The notes beneath the pieces are model-generated. The model was given only the letters and a program-made list of their open reading frames with translations. It searched no databases and was not told the DNA's origin. DNA of 64,000 nucleotides from Streptomyces drozdowiczii (GTDB lineage: Bacteria; Actinomycetota; Actinomycetes; Streptomycetales; Streptomycetaceae): NCBI RefSeq assembly GCF_026167665.1, contig NZ_CP098740.1, positions 1,054,001 through 1,118,000 on the forward strand, given 5' to 3'. Below are positions 7,441-16,360 of the stretch, in pieces. Each line of letters begins with the position of its first letter. Positions within the stretch are counted from its first letter, which is position 1. The translations under genes and the position numbers were made by a program.

Positions 7441-9729
7441 ATGACTCAGCGATCCACCCCCCGCCCCTCCCCCGCCACCGCCCTCCCGCTCACCGAGAAG
7501 GCGGCCCTGACCAGCGGTTCCGGGGACTTCGTCAGTGAGGGGTCCGAGGCGGCGGGGGTGCCCGTCGTCCGGATGTCCGACGGCCCGCACGGGCTGCGGC
7601 TGCCCCGCGAGACCGGCGACGGCGGCCAGCTCGACCTGCACAGCGCGGCGCCCGCCACCTGCTTCCCGCCCGCCGTCGCCCTCGGCAGCAGCTGGAATCC
7701 GGAACTGGCCGAGGAGGTCGCCGCCGCCATCGCCGCCGAGGCCGTGGCGCACGGCGTCCACGTCGTGCTGGGGCCCGGCATCAACATCAAGCGGTCACCG
7801 CTGTGCGGCCGGAACTTCGAGTACTTCTCCGAGGACCCGCTGGTCTCGTCGGAGCTGGGCGGCGCGATGGTGCGCGGGCTCCAGCAGGCCGGGGTCGGGG
7901 CCTCGCTCAAGCACTACGCGGCCAACAACCAGGAGACCGACCGGATGCGGGTCAGCGCCGACATCGACGAGCGCCCGCTGCGCGAGATCTACCTCCGCGC
8001 CTTCGAACGCGTCGTCCGCCGCGACAACCCCTGGTCCGTCATGGCCTCCTACAACGGGGTCAACGGCGTGCCCGTGGCGCAGCACACCCGCCTGCTGACC
8101 GAAATCCTGCGCGACGAGTGGGACTTCGACGGGATCGTCGTCTCCGACTGGGGCGCGGTACGCGACCGGGTCGCCGCCCTCCGCGCCGGCCTGGACCTCC
8201 AGATGCCGGGTCCGGGCGGGCACACGGACCGCGAGGTGGTCGCCGCCGTGGAGTCCGGCGCGCTGGACGAGGCGGTGCTCGACCGGACCGTCGAACGCCT
8301 CGCCCTCTTCGCGGACCGCGCGACCGGCGGGACCGGGACGCCCGCGCCGTTCGACGCGGAAACCTCGCACCGCATCGCCGGGCGCGCCGCCGACCAGTGC
8401 GTGGTGCTCCTGAAGAACGACGACGCGCTGCTGCCGCTGGACCCGGCGCGCGGCAGCCTGGCGGTCATCGGCGAGTTTGCCCGGACGCCCCGCTTCCAGG
8501 GCGCGGGCAGCTCGCAGGTCACCCCCACCCGGCTCGACGTCCCGCTGGACTGCCTGCGCGAGCTGGCGGCGGGCGCGGAGGTGCGGTTCGCCGCCGGGTA
8601 CACGCTGCCGGGCGCGGAGGACGGGCCGTCGGACGCCGGACTGGCCGACGAGGCGGTGCGGGTCGCGGAGTCGTCGGACACGGCGGTGCTGTTCCTCGGG
8701 CTGCCCGCGCAGGACGAGTCCGAGGGCTTCGACCGCGACCACCTGGAGCTGCCCGCCGCCCAGACCGAACTGCTGCGGCGGGTCCTGGACGTCAACCCGC
8801 GCGTGGTCGTGGTGCTGTCCAACGGCGGGGTCGTCCGCACCTCGCCCTGGCAGGACCGGGTGCCGGCGCTCGTGGAGGGGTGGCTGCTCGGCCAGGCGGG
8901 CGGCGGCGCGCTCGCCCGCGTCCTGTTCGGCGCGGTCAACCCGTCCGGGAAGCTGACGGAAACGGTCCCACTGCGCCTCGAGGACTCCCCGAGCCACCTC
9001 TCCTTCCCCGGCGAGGAGGGCAGGGCCCGCTACGGCGAGGGGATCTTCGTCGGGTACCGGGGGTACGACGCGCAGCGGCGCGAGGTCGCCTTCCCGTTCG
9101 GCCACGGCCTGTCGTACACGACGTTCGGCTACGAGGACCTGGCGGTGCGGGAGGACGGGGAGGGCTTCGACGTCACGCTGACCGTCACCAACACCGGCAT
9201 GGTCGCCGGGCGGGAGATCGTGCAGCTGTACGTGGGAGGGCCGGACGGTTCACGCGTCCTGCGGCCGGTGCGCGAACTGCGGGGCTTCGCCTCGGTCTTC
9301 CTGGAGCCCGGCGCGAGCGCCGAGGTGGCCGTGCGGGTGGCGCGGCACGACCTGGCGTACTACAGCGAGCGCGAGGGCGGCTGGAAGGTGGAGGACGGCC
9401 GCTACCGCTTCGAGGCCGGTGCCTCCTCGCGCGACCTCCGCGCCCAGGCGGAGATCGACGTGGCGGGCGACCCCTCGGGGCTGCGGCTGACCGGCCGGAA
9501 CACCCTCGCGGAGTGGTTCGAGCACCCGGTGGGCGGCCCGCTGCTGATGGAGGCGTTCGCCAAGGCCCGTACGGACGAGTCCGCGAGCGCGCTCGCCGAT
9601 CCCACGATGCTGCGGTTCCTCGCCGGGGTGCCGCTCGACGTGATCTGCGAGTTCCCGCAGAGCCCGCTGTCCCCCGAGAGCCTGCCCGCCCTGGCGGACG
9701 AGGTGGAGGCGCGCACGGCGGCGCTCTGA
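7441..9729 (+). CDS. glycoside hydrolase family 3 beta-glucosidase
   Basis: This 762-residue enzyme hydrolyses terminal beta-glucosides or related substrates by the retaining GH3 mechanism. It has the GH3 N-domain (MSDGPHGLR; KHYAANNQE; nucleophile Asp236 in VVSDWGAV), the GH3 C-domain (FQGAGSSQVTP, LPAQDESEGFDRDHL) and a fibronectin III-like C-terminal domain near residues 570-650 (VTNTGMVAGREIVQLYV). There is no signal peptide, so it is intracellular and probably acts on imported oligosaccharides. The ribosome site is weak (CAGG). Operator copies upstream match the one before the GH1 gene, suggesting co-regulation. Confidence 0.93.
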   Translation: MTQRSTPRPSPATALPLTEKAALTSGSGDFVSEGSEAAGVPVVRMSDGPHGLRLPRETGDGGQLDLHSAAPATCFPPAVALGSSWNPELAEEVAAAIAAEAVAHGVHVVLGPGINIKRSPLCGRNFEYFSEDPLVSSELGGAMVRGLQQAGVGASLKHYAANNQETDRMRVSADIDERPLREIYLRAFERVVRRDNPWSVMASYNGVNGVPVAQHTRLLTEILRDEWDFDGIVVSDWGAVRDRVAALRAGLDLQMPGPGGHTDREVVAAVESGALDEAVLDRTVERLALFADRATGGTGTPAPFDAETSHRIAGRAADQCVVLLKNDDALLPLDPARGSLAVIGEFARTPRFQGAGSSQVTPTRLDVPLDCLRELAAGAEVRFAAGYTLPGAEDGPSDAGLADEAVRVAESSDTAVLFLGLPAQDESEGFDRDHLELPAAQTELLRRVLDVNPRVVVVLSNGGVVRTSPWQDRVPALVEGWLLGQAGGGALARVLFGAVNPSGKLTETVPLRLEDSPSHLSFPGEEGRARYGEGIFVGYRGYDAQRREVAFPFGHGLSYTTFGYEDLAVREDGEGFDVTLTVTNTGMVAGREIVQLYVGGPDGSRVLRPVRELRGFASVFLEPGASAEVAVRVARHDLAYYSEREGGWKVEDGRYRFEAGASSRDLRAQAEIDVAGDPSGLRLTGRNTLAEWFEHPVGGPLLMEAFAKARTDESASALADPTMLRFLAGVPLDVICEFPQSPLSPESLPALADEVEARTAAL

Positions 9730-9743
9730 CCGTACGGGACACG

Positions 9744-9784
9744 CGAGGAGGAGGGACGGCGCCGTGGCGCGCCGCCCCTCCTCG
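9744..9784. terminator. bidirectional terminator hairpin between GH3 and TetR
   Basis: An outer 8-bp stem (CGAGGAGG with CCTCCTCG) and an inner 6-bp stem (CGGCGC with GCGCCG) form a long hairpin just after the GH3 stop. It also lies just after the expected end of the convergent TetR gene. Confidence 0.65.
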
Positions 9785-9793
9785 TTCCGCTGT

Positions 9794-10380
9794 TCAGGCG
9801 CCTTCGGGGCGGGGCGCGGATCCAGAATCGAGAGCAGGTCCTCGATGGGCTGTTCCATGTCCGTGGAGCGGTCGATCAGCCATTGCAGCTGGATGCCGTC
9901 GGCCACGGCGACCAGGAGCACGGCCAGCCGCTCCGGGGGGATCGCGGAGCTGATCCGCCCCTCCGCGACCCCTTCCCGGACGAAGTCCGCGACGCGCTCG
10001 CGCACCACCGGGTAGCGCTCGGCGAAGTGGGCGTGGGCGGGGTGGGCCGGGTCGCTGGCGGCGGCGGCCATCGAGACGAACAGCTCGACCAGGCCGGGCG
10101 TCTTGGCGCCCTCCCGGATGATCTCGCGGTAGCCATAGGGATCGGCGCGCTCGGCCTGCCGGGCCCGCGCGGTCTCGTCACGCATCCGCAGGACCTGGGT
10201 GAGCAGGTCCTCCTTGGAGTCGAAGTAGTGCATCAGGCCGGGCAGGCTGAGGCTGCACTTCGCCGCCACCTTCCGCAGGGAGGTACCCCGGTACCCCTCG
10301 GCGGCAAAGATCTCCAGGGCCGCGTGCAGGATCTCGCTGCGCTTGGCCTCGCCCTTCTCGTACGGGCCCCGTTTCGCCAT
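9794..10380 (-). CDS. TetR/AcrR family regulator (3' end shifted by a probable 1-nt deletion)
   Basis: The N-terminal HTH (AKRSEILHAALEIFAAEGY, TSLRKVAAKCSLSLPGLMHYF) and a C-terminal domain ending LLSILDPRP are intact. In the given sequence the frame then runs on, antisense through the GH3 3' end, to a stop at 9250. If one C is restored in the run 9806-9809 or 9811-9814, the protein ends APEGA-stop at 9794-9796, a normal length of about 195 residues and just short of the hairpin. GTG 10389 is an alternative start; ATG 10380 follows AGGG. It lies directly behind the GH1 gene (stop 10391), so the two form an operon, and it is the obvious candidate to bind the three dyad operators. Confidence 0.82.
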
Positions 10381-10390
10381 GCCGGTCACC

Positions 10391-11686
10391 CTAACGCGAG
10401 GAGGGCGAGGTCACCGACCCGAGCGGGGCCCCGGCGGGCAGCCGGCGGTCCCGGGACAGGCCGCCCAGCCAGCGCGCCGACTCCTTGGGCGTCCGGGCGA
10501 AGGTGTCGCGGTCGACCGCGATCAGCCCGAACGTCGGCCGGTAGCTCCCCCACTCGTAGTTGTCGAGGGCGCTCCAGTGCAGATAGCCGCGTACGTCGAC
10601 GCCCTCGGCCATCACCTCGGCGAGGCTCGCCAGGGCGCGGGCGGTGTAGGCGACGCGGCGCTCGTCGTCGTCCGTGGCGATGCCGTTCTCGGTGACCAGG
10701 ACCGGTACGTGCGGGCCGACCACCTCCGCCGTGTGCCGCACCGCATCGCCGAGCGCTTCGGGGTAGAACTCCCAGCCGGTGAGGGTCAGTTCGGCGCCCG
10801 GGGGCGGGGGCAGGGTGCCGTCGGGGCCGATGCGGTGGCGGGTGTACGCCTGGACGCCGATCCAGTCGTCCTCGCGGGCGGCCTCCAGGAAGACGTCCTC
10901 TCGGGGCCAGGCGTAGGCGGTGGCGGCCGACTCGCAGCCCGGCTCGGGCTGGTAGACCTGGTTGGCCACGGTCCAGCCGACCCGGACGCCCGGCACGGTC
11001 TCCTTCAGCGCGGCCGTGGCGGCCCGGTGGGCGCGGATCAGGGCCCGGATCACCTCGGGGTCGGGGGCGAAGGAGGCCGGGTCGACGGCGGCGGCCCCGG
11101 CCTCACGGGCCGCGTTCGCCCCGTGCGCGACGCTCTCCCAGCCGTGCTCGGCCGCATGCCGCTTGAGGGCGTACATCAGGGCCATGATGTTGGGCTCATT
11201 GATGGTGGCGACATGGCGGACGCCCTCGCGCAGGATGCCGGCGCAGGTGCGCGCGTAGGCCGCGAACAGTTCGTCCGCGCCGGGGGCCGTCCAGCCGCCG
11301 AAATCGCTGAACCAGCGGGGCGAGGTGAAGTGGTGGAGGGTCACGACCGGGGTCAGCCCGCGTTCCAGCGCGCCGCGCACCATGGCCCGGTAGTGCTCGA
11401 CGGCGGCCCGCGAGATCCGGCCGCGCTCCGGCTCGACGCGCGCCCACTCGATGCTGAACCGGTAGGCGTCGAAGCCGAGTTCGCGCAGCAGGTCCATGTC
11501 CTCGGGCCACCGGTGGAAGCTGTCCGCCGCATCCCCGCTGGGCTCCTGGACGAAGCTCTCGGGGTGGTTCTCCAGGGTCCACCAGTCGCTGGAGACGTTG
11601 TTGCCCTCGACTTGGTGGGCCGAGGTCGACGCCCCCATGAGGAAGCCTTCCGGCAGGGCGAAACCGGGTCCGGCCTCGTGCACCAT
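10391..11686 (-). CDS. glycoside hydrolase family 1 beta-glucosidase
   Basis: The 431-residue cytoplasmic enzyme has the GH1 acid/base Glu164 in TINEPN and the nucleophile Glu333 in VLVTENG. Other family segments are FLMGASTSAHQVEG, YRFSIEWARVEP and YLHWSALDNYEWG. GH1 proteins cleave beta-glucosides and related glycosides. ATG 11686 is chosen because AAAGGAG stands six bases upstream; the open frame begins at 11743, within the operator. It heads an operon with the TetR gene and diverges from GH20. The length is normal for the family. Confidence 0.93.
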   Translation of the reverse strand: MVHEAGPGFALPEGFLMGASTSAHQVEGNNVSSDWWTLENHPESFVQEPSGDAADSFHRWPEDMDLLRELGFDAYRFSIEWARVEPERGRISRAAVEHYRAMVRGALERGLTPVVTLHHFTSPRWFSDFGGWTAPGADELFAAYARTCAGILREGVRHVATINEPNIMALMYALKRHAAEHGWESVAHGANAAREAGAAAVDPASFAPDPEVIRALIRAHRAATAALKETVPGVRVGWTVANQVYQPEPGCESAATAYAWPREDVFLEAAREDDWIGVQAYTRHRIGPDGTLPPPPGAELTLTGWEFYPEALGDAVRHTAEVVGPHVPVLVTENGIATDDDERRVAYTARALASLAEVMAEGVDVRGYLHWSALDNYEWGSYRPTFGLIAVDRDTFARTPKESARWLGGLSRDRRLPAGAPLGSVTSPSSR

Positions 11687-11730
11687 CGGGTTCTCCTTTC
11701 GCCCGGAGGCGGGCCGTTCGCCCACTCCGC

Positions 11731-11756
11731 AAAAAGCGTTCATTGATCGGTTTTCG
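11731..11756. promoter_or_regulatory. dyad operator, copy 3 of 3, upstream of GH1
   Basis: Arms AAAGCG and CGGTTTT flank TTCATTGAT, and TGATCGGTTTTCG is identical over 13 bases to copy 2 read on its minus strand. It lies 45 bp before the GH1 start, in the region shared with the divergent GH20 gene. Confidence 0.6.
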
Positions 11757-11904
11757 TGTTAGCGTACAGGTGGCAGCGGTACGGGAGAAGAGGCGGCCGG
11801 TTCGGTCTCACCCCGGCGCCCGCGCCGAATGCCCTGGGGGCCGGACCGCCGGAACCTGACGCCGCCGCTCCGGCCCCCACCGCGTACACCTCAGGGAGAT
11901 GCCT

Positions 11905-13461
11905 GTGAACGCCGTCATTCCGCACGCCGACGCCCGACCGTCCTCGCCCGCCGGCGCCCTGCCCGCCGCCGGCCCCTGGCACGTACGGGCGGCCGACCCG
12001 GCACTGGCGGAGGTGGCGGAGACCGTACGGGCGCTGCTCGCCCCGCACCTGCCGGAGGCGCCCGGCGGATCGCCGCTGGAACTGGTCCTCGCCCTGGACG
12101 AGTCGGCGTCCGCGCCGCCCCTCGGCGTCTCCCCCGACGGGGCCGCGCAGCCGGTGGACGAGGGCTACCGGCTCCGCGTGGACGCCGACGGCATCACCTG
12201 CCACGGCCGCACCCCGGCCGGGGTGTTCCGGGGCGCGACCACGGCCCTCCAGCTCATCGCCACCGGCCAACTCCCCTACCAGGAACTGACGGACGCCCCG
12301 CGCTACGCCTGGCGCGGCCTCATGGTCGACCCCGCCCGCAGCTTCCTCACGCCGGACGAGGTGCGCCGGATCATCGACCTCGCCGCGCTCTACAAGCTCA
12401 ACGTCCTGCACCTCCACCTCACCGACAACGAGGGCTGGCGCATCGAACTGCCCGGCACCCCCGCGCTGACCGCACCGGGCACGGACTTCTACACGGCCGC
12501 CGAGTATCAGGCGCTCCAGGAGTACGCGGCCCGCCGGTTCGTCACCGTCGTGCCCGAGGTCGACCTGCCGGGCCACTGCGCGACGCTCCGGGCCGCCGTG
12601 CCCGGCCTCCCCCCGGCCCCCGCCCCGGCCGGGCTGGCGGACCGCTTCCCGTTCGTGCCCCCGCTCGACCTGACCGACGGGGCGACCCGCGCCGCCGTCG
12701 CCCGCGTCCTCACCGAGGTCTGCGCGTCGACGACCGGCCCCTATGTGCACATCGGCGCCGACGAGGCGTTCGGCGCGACCCCGGAGAGCTTCGACGCCTC
12801 CGTGCGCGAACTGCGCGCGCTCGTACGTGAGTCGGGCAAGCGCCCGGTGGCCTGGCAGGAGTCCTCACGCGCCGGGATCGGGCCCGAGGACATAGCGCAG
12901 TACTGGGTGGACGTGGAGATGATGGACCTCCCGGACACGGCGGAGGGGCTGGCCGCCCGGCCCGAACTCGTGGCCGCCGGGCGGAGCGTGGAGCTCATCG
13001 CGGCGCTGAAGACGTTCTTCGCGCCCACCGACGACGACCTCCGCCGCACCGTCGAGGGCGGCGGACGCGTGCTGCTCTCGCCGCAGTCCCACCTGTACCT
13101 GGACCGCCCGTACGCGGCCGAATGCGCCCCGCCCGAGCAGGCCGCCGAGGCAGCCCGGCTCGGCTTCGACGGATACCGGCCGCTGGGCGTCCGGCACACG
13201 GCGGCCTGGGACCCGGGCGCCTACGCGATCCCGGACGCGAACATCGCGGGTGTGGAGGCCACGGTCTTCGCGGAGAAGTTCAAGGGCTTCGAGGACGTCT
13301 CCGTGCTCCTGCTGCCCCGGTTGGCCTCGGTCGCGGAGGCCGCGTGGTGCGGGCGCGCGCCGGAGTGGGCCGAATACCGCGAGCGCCTGGCCCACCACGG
13401 CCGCGTCTGGGCCGACCGGGGCCTGCCCTACCTCGCCTCCACGGAGGTGGACTGGCGCTGA
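11905..13461 (+). CDS. glycoside hydrolase family 20 beta-N-acetylhexosaminidase
   Basis: This 518-residue protein has a GH20b N-domain (about 1-125) and a catalytic TIM barrel starting at YAWRGLMVDPARSF. The catalytic Asp-Glu pair is in HIGADEA near residue 285, and the segment LHLHLTDNEGWRIE is typical of the family. It removes terminal GlcNAc/GalNAc from chitooligosaccharides or glycans. No signal peptide is seen, so it is cytoplasmic. GTG 11905 is preferred to ATG 11899 because AGGGAG is then six bases upstream. It is divergent from GH1 and convergent with the ArsR gene. A second GH20 gene lies at 60508-62100. Confidence 0.92.
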   Translation: MNAVIPHADARPSSPAGALPAAGPWHVRAADPALAEVAETVRALLAPHLPEAPGGSPLELVLALDESASAPPLGVSPDGAAQPVDEGYRLRVDADGITCHGRTPAGVFRGATTALQLIATGQLPYQELTDAPRYAWRGLMVDPARSFLTPDEVRRIIDLAALYKLNVLHLHLTDNEGWRIELPGTPALTAPGTDFYTAAEYQALQEYAARRFVTVVPEVDLPGHCATLRAAVPGLPPAPAPAGLADRFPFVPPLDLTDGATRAAVARVLTEVCASTTGPYVHIGADEAFGATPESFDASVRELRALVRESGKRPVAWQESSRAGIGPEDIAQYWVDVEMMDLPDTAEGLAARPELVAAGRSVELIAALKTFFAPTDDDLRRTVEGGGRVLLSPQSHLYLDRPYAAECAPPEQAAEAARLGFDGYRPLGVRHTAAWDPGAYAIPDANIAGVEATVFAEKFKGFEDVSVLLLPRLASVAEAAWCGRAPEWAEYRERLAHHGRVWADRGLPYLASTEVDWR

Positions 13462-13471
13462 GGGGCGCCCC

Positions 13472-14146
13472 TCACGCCTCCACCCCGAGCAGTTCCCCGA
13501 ACGCCGTGCTCCCCGCCGGAGTCACCTTCACCGCGCGCCCCGAGCCGACGCGCCGGACCCAGCCGCGCTCCAGGGCCGCCGTGCACAGCGCCGCGCCCAG
13601 CGCTCCGGCGAGGTGGGAGCGGCGCTCGGTCCAGTCCAGGCAGGTACGGACGAGGGGGCGCCGGGCCCCGGCGGGCTGCCGGAAGTCCAGGGTTTCGGCC
13701 AGCCAGGCGCGGCCCGCCGGGGTGACGGCGATCCCGGAGCCGGTGTCGACCAGGCCGCGCGCGGCCATCGCGTCCGCCAGGTCGACCCCGAGCCGCCCCG
13801 CCAGATGGTCGTAGCAGGTGCGCGCCCGGGCCTCGGCGTCCTGCCGGACCGAGGCGCGCAGGGTGCGCGGGCGGGGCGTGCCGGGGGCGTACGCGGCAAG
13901 CGCCTCGGTGAGCGCGGCCGCCTCCGGGCCCGCGAGCCGGACATAGCGGTGCCGGCCCTGGCGCTCCTCGGCCAGCAGCCCGCCGGCGACGAGGCGGGAG
14001 ATCTGCTCGCTGGCGGTGGACGCGCTCACGCCCGCGTGCCGGGCCAGCTCGCCGGACGTCCAGGCCCGCCCGTCGAGCAGCGCCTCGCAGAAGGCGGCGC
14101 GGGTGCGGTCGGCGAAGAGGGCGGCGGTGTCGGCGAGTGAGGACAT
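13472..14146 (-). CDS. ArsR-type winged-helix transcriptional regulator
   Basis: The 224-residue protein begins with a winged HTH (residues about 5-75: LFADRTRAAFCEALLDG, WTSGELARHAGVSASTASEQISRLVAGGLL). An alpha/beta C-terminal domain follows, with the segment LVRTCLDWTERRSHLAGALG, which recurs in actinobacterial ArsR-like regulators of this size. There is no cysteine metal site in the recognition region, so an organic ligand is more likely than a metal. It is divergent from the P450/PEP-mutase gene by 65 bp and probably regulates it. Confidence 0.85.
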   Translation of the reverse strand: MSSLADTAALFADRTRAAFCEALLDGRAWTSGELARHAGVSASTASEQISRLVAGGLLAEERQGRHRYVRLAGPEAAALTEALAAYAPGTPRPRTLRASVRQDAEARARTCYDHLAGRLGVDLADAMAARGLVDTGSGIAVTPAGRAWLAETLDFRQPAGARRPLVRTCLDWTERRSHLAGALGAALCTAALERGWVRRVGSGRAVKVTPAGSTAFGELLGVEA

Positions 14147-14211
14147 GCCTCCATGGTGGCGCAGGGACGGTTCGGCGGGCGCCGAAGTGTTCCGGGCCTA
14201 CGGTCGGGGCC

Positions 14212-15786
14212 ATGAGCCACCCGACGACCCATGAGTTCAGTCAGTACGCGGAGGTCCTGGCGGCCCTCTCCGACCCCGCGCTCGTCCCGCCGCCGCCCGG
14301 CCCGGTCGACGGCCCGCCCGGCGCGAGTGTCGCGTGGCTGCGGGCCACGGTCGCGAGATTCGCCTCCGGTGAGCCGCACCGGCGGCGCCGGGCCCTCGTG
14401 GAGGCCGAACTCGCCCGGCTGACCCCGGCGGATGTGCACCGGGCGGCCTCGAAGGCCGACACCCGTGGCGATCTGCGGACCCGCGTGGTGTTCGGCCTCG
14501 CCGCCGCCCTGGGCCTGCCGGAGCCGGAGCGGGTCGCCCGGGAGGTGGGGGCGGTCGCGGACGCGTACTTCGGCGAGGACGGCGGGCCCGACGCCGACCT
14601 GGCCGTCGCCCGGCTTGTGGCGCTGCTCGCGCCGGGCCCGCTGGACGACGCCGGGCTGGAGGCCGTCGCCAGCCGCATCGGCCTCCTGGTCCAGGCGTGC
14701 GCCGCGACGGCAGCACTGGTCGAGGCGGCCGGGGACGACGGGGTGCCGACCGCCCGGGTGCTGCGGGACGACCCGCCGGTACGGGTCATGCGCCGGACCG
14801 CCGCGCGGGCCACCCGGGTCGCCGGGCGGGAGATCGCCGAGGGCGACGAGGTGGCCCTCGACCTGGTGGCCGCCCAGCGGGGCCACGCCGCCCCGCTCAC
14901 CTTCGGCGCCCCGCCCCGGGTCTGCCCCGGCAGGGCGCACGCCCTCGCGCTGGCCGAGGGGCTGCTCGGGCGGCCGATGACCCCGTTCGCCCGCCTCCAC
15001 CACCAGGGGAAGGCCCTGCTGCTGCCCAACGCCTGGGACTACGCCTCGGCCGCCGCGCTGGCCGCCGGGGGGTTCGAGGCGGTGGGGACCACCAGCCTCG
15101 GCGTGGCGGCGGGGCTCGGACTGCCGGACGGGGCGGCGGCGACGAAGGAGGCGACCGTGGGCCTGGCCCGGCGGCTCGGCCGGGGGCCGTTCGTCTTCAG
15201 CGTGGACGCGGAAGGGGGGTTCAGCGACGACCCGGCGGAGGTCGCCGTACTGGCGCGGCGGCTGTACGAGGCGGGGGCGGCGGGGATCAATCTGGAGGAC
15301 GGGCGGGCCGACGGCACCCTGGCGCCGGTGGAGCTGCACGCCGCGAAGATCGCCGCCGTGAAGGAGGCCGTGCCCGGGCTGTTCGTCAATGCCCGCACGG
15401 ACACGTACTGGCTGGGGCGCGACCGGGAGCGGACCGCCGACCGGCTCGCGGTGTACGAGCGGGCCGGTGCGGACGGGGTGTTCGTGCCGGGGCTCTCGGA
15501 CCGGGCGGGGATCGCCGCGCTGACGGCCGCCCTGGTCACCCCGCTGAACGTGCTGTACAGCCCGGCCGGACCCGGCATCGCGGAGCTGGGCGCCCTGGGG
15601 GTGCGCCGGGTCAGCCTGGGTTCGCTGCTGTACCGGGAGGCGCTGGCCGGAGCCGTGACCACGGCCGCCGCGATCCGGGACGGCGGTCCGGTGCGGGGCG
15701 CGGCACTCCCGTACGCCGACGTGCAGGCGCTGGCGCCGGGCGACGGCTCAAGGCGTCGCGGCGGAGACGACGTAGACGACGGGTGA
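14212..15786 (+). CDS. P450-like domain fused to PEP mutase/isocitrate lyase-family protein
   Basis: Residues 1-255 resemble a reduced cytochrome P450: FASGEPHRRRRALVEAEL, an I-helix-like LLVQACAATAALVEA, DPPVRVMRRTA without a clear ExxR, and a heme loop FGAPPRVCPGRA. At Met256 (ATG 14977) a complete PEP mutase/isocitrate lyase-family domain begins (LLLPNAWDYASAAAL, VFSVDAEGGFSDDP, GINLEDG, NARTDTYWLG). The two parts are in one frame here. A TGA at 14978-14980 in the +1 frame would make an ATGA junction, so two coupled genes separated by a 1-nt sequence error is the main alternative. The 3' end overlaps the convergent gene by 39 bp. Substrate is unknown; the C-terminal family acts on C-C or P-C bonds of small carboxylates. 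Confidence 0.75.
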   Translation: MSHPTTHEFSQYAEVLAALSDPALVPPPPGPVDGPPGASVAWLRATVARFASGEPHRRRRALVEAELARLTPADVHRAASKADTRGDLRTRVVFGLAAALGLPEPERVAREVGAVADAYFGEDGGPDADLAVARLVALLAPGPLDDAGLEAVASRIGLLVQACAATAALVEAAGDDGVPTARVLRDDPPVRVMRRTAARATRVAGREIAEGDEVALDLVAAQRGHAAPLTFGAPPRVCPGRAHALALAEGLLGRPMTPFARLHHQGKALLLPNAWDYASAAALAAGGFEAVGTTSLGVAAGLGLPDGAAATKEATVGLARRLGRGPFVFSVDAEGGFSDDPAEVAVLARRLYEAGAAGINLEDGRADGTLAPVELHAAKIAAVKEAVPGLFVNARTDTYWLGRDRERTADRLAVYERAGADGVFVPGLSDRAGIAALTAALVTPLNVLYSPAGPGIAELGALGVRRVSLGSLLYREALAGAVTTAAAIRDGGPVRGAALPYADVQALAPGDGSRRRGGDDVDDG

Positions 15787-16347
15787 CATCGGGTCCGTCA
15801 TGTCGACGGTGATGTCCTGGGTGGGGCGCGGGTCCTTGTTGGTGTGGGTGGTGCCCGCCCAGGAGACGCCGTCGCCGAAGTACCAGCCGGCGATCTTCGT
15901 GTCGCGCTTGCCGATGGTCACCTTGCCGGGTTCCAGGGCGGCGCGGCCGGTGCCGATGTCGGTCAGGAAGGCGTCCAGGCCGTTGGACGTCGTGCGGAAC
16001 TGCACGTACATCCGGCTGGCCTTCCAGTTGTTCGTCTCGTAGTACTGCACGCCGGTGGCGTACCCGGGGATCGGGACCTCGAAGATGCGGCGCAGCATCT
16101 TGGACGGCCAGCCGGGGCGCAGCCCCTGCGCGGCGGCCTCGGCGGCCTTGTCCTGGCCGGAGCGGCGGCTCTGGCCCGCCGAGATCAGCAGGTAGCCGGC
16201 GGGGACGCCGATGAGCAGCACGATGATCGTCGCCGTGATCAGGCGCCGGCGGATCAGATGGCGGCGGGTCTCGGCGGGCCTCCCGTCGCCCTCGTCCGGC
16301 GGGGGCGGGGACTGGCGCGGCACGACGGGGTGCTCGGCTGCGGTCAT
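15748..16347 (-). CDS. conserved actinobacterial membrane-anchored protein
   Basis: The 199-residue protein has a proline-rich cytoplasmic N-terminus, one transmembrane helix at about 36-56 (LITATIIVLLIGVPAGYLLI) and an exported domain containing VPIPGYATGVQYYETNNWKA and DITVDMTDPMSPVVYVVS. I do not recognise a named family. It follows the ROK kinase gene by 13 bp and is probably co-transcribed, so a role near sugar uptake or cell-surface sensing is an inference only. Confidence 0.75.
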   Translation of the reverse strand: MTAAEHPVVPRQSPPPPDEGDGRPAETRRHLIRRRLITATIIVLLIGVPAGYLLISAGQSRRSGQDKAAEAAAQGLRPGWPSKMLRRIFEVPIPGYATGVQYYETNNWKASRMYVQFRTTSNGLDAFLTDIGTGRAALEPGKVTIGKRDTKIAGWYFGDGVSWAGTTHTNKDPRPTQDITVDMTDPMSPVVYVVSAATP

Positions 16348-16360
16348 GGGTGTGGGGCCC

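Noticed and set aside
9250-9793. TetR reading frame extending antisense through the GH3 3' end
   Set aside because: The extension has shadow-like composition and lies beyond the family's normal end; a 1-nt deletion explains it better than a real 375-residue protein.
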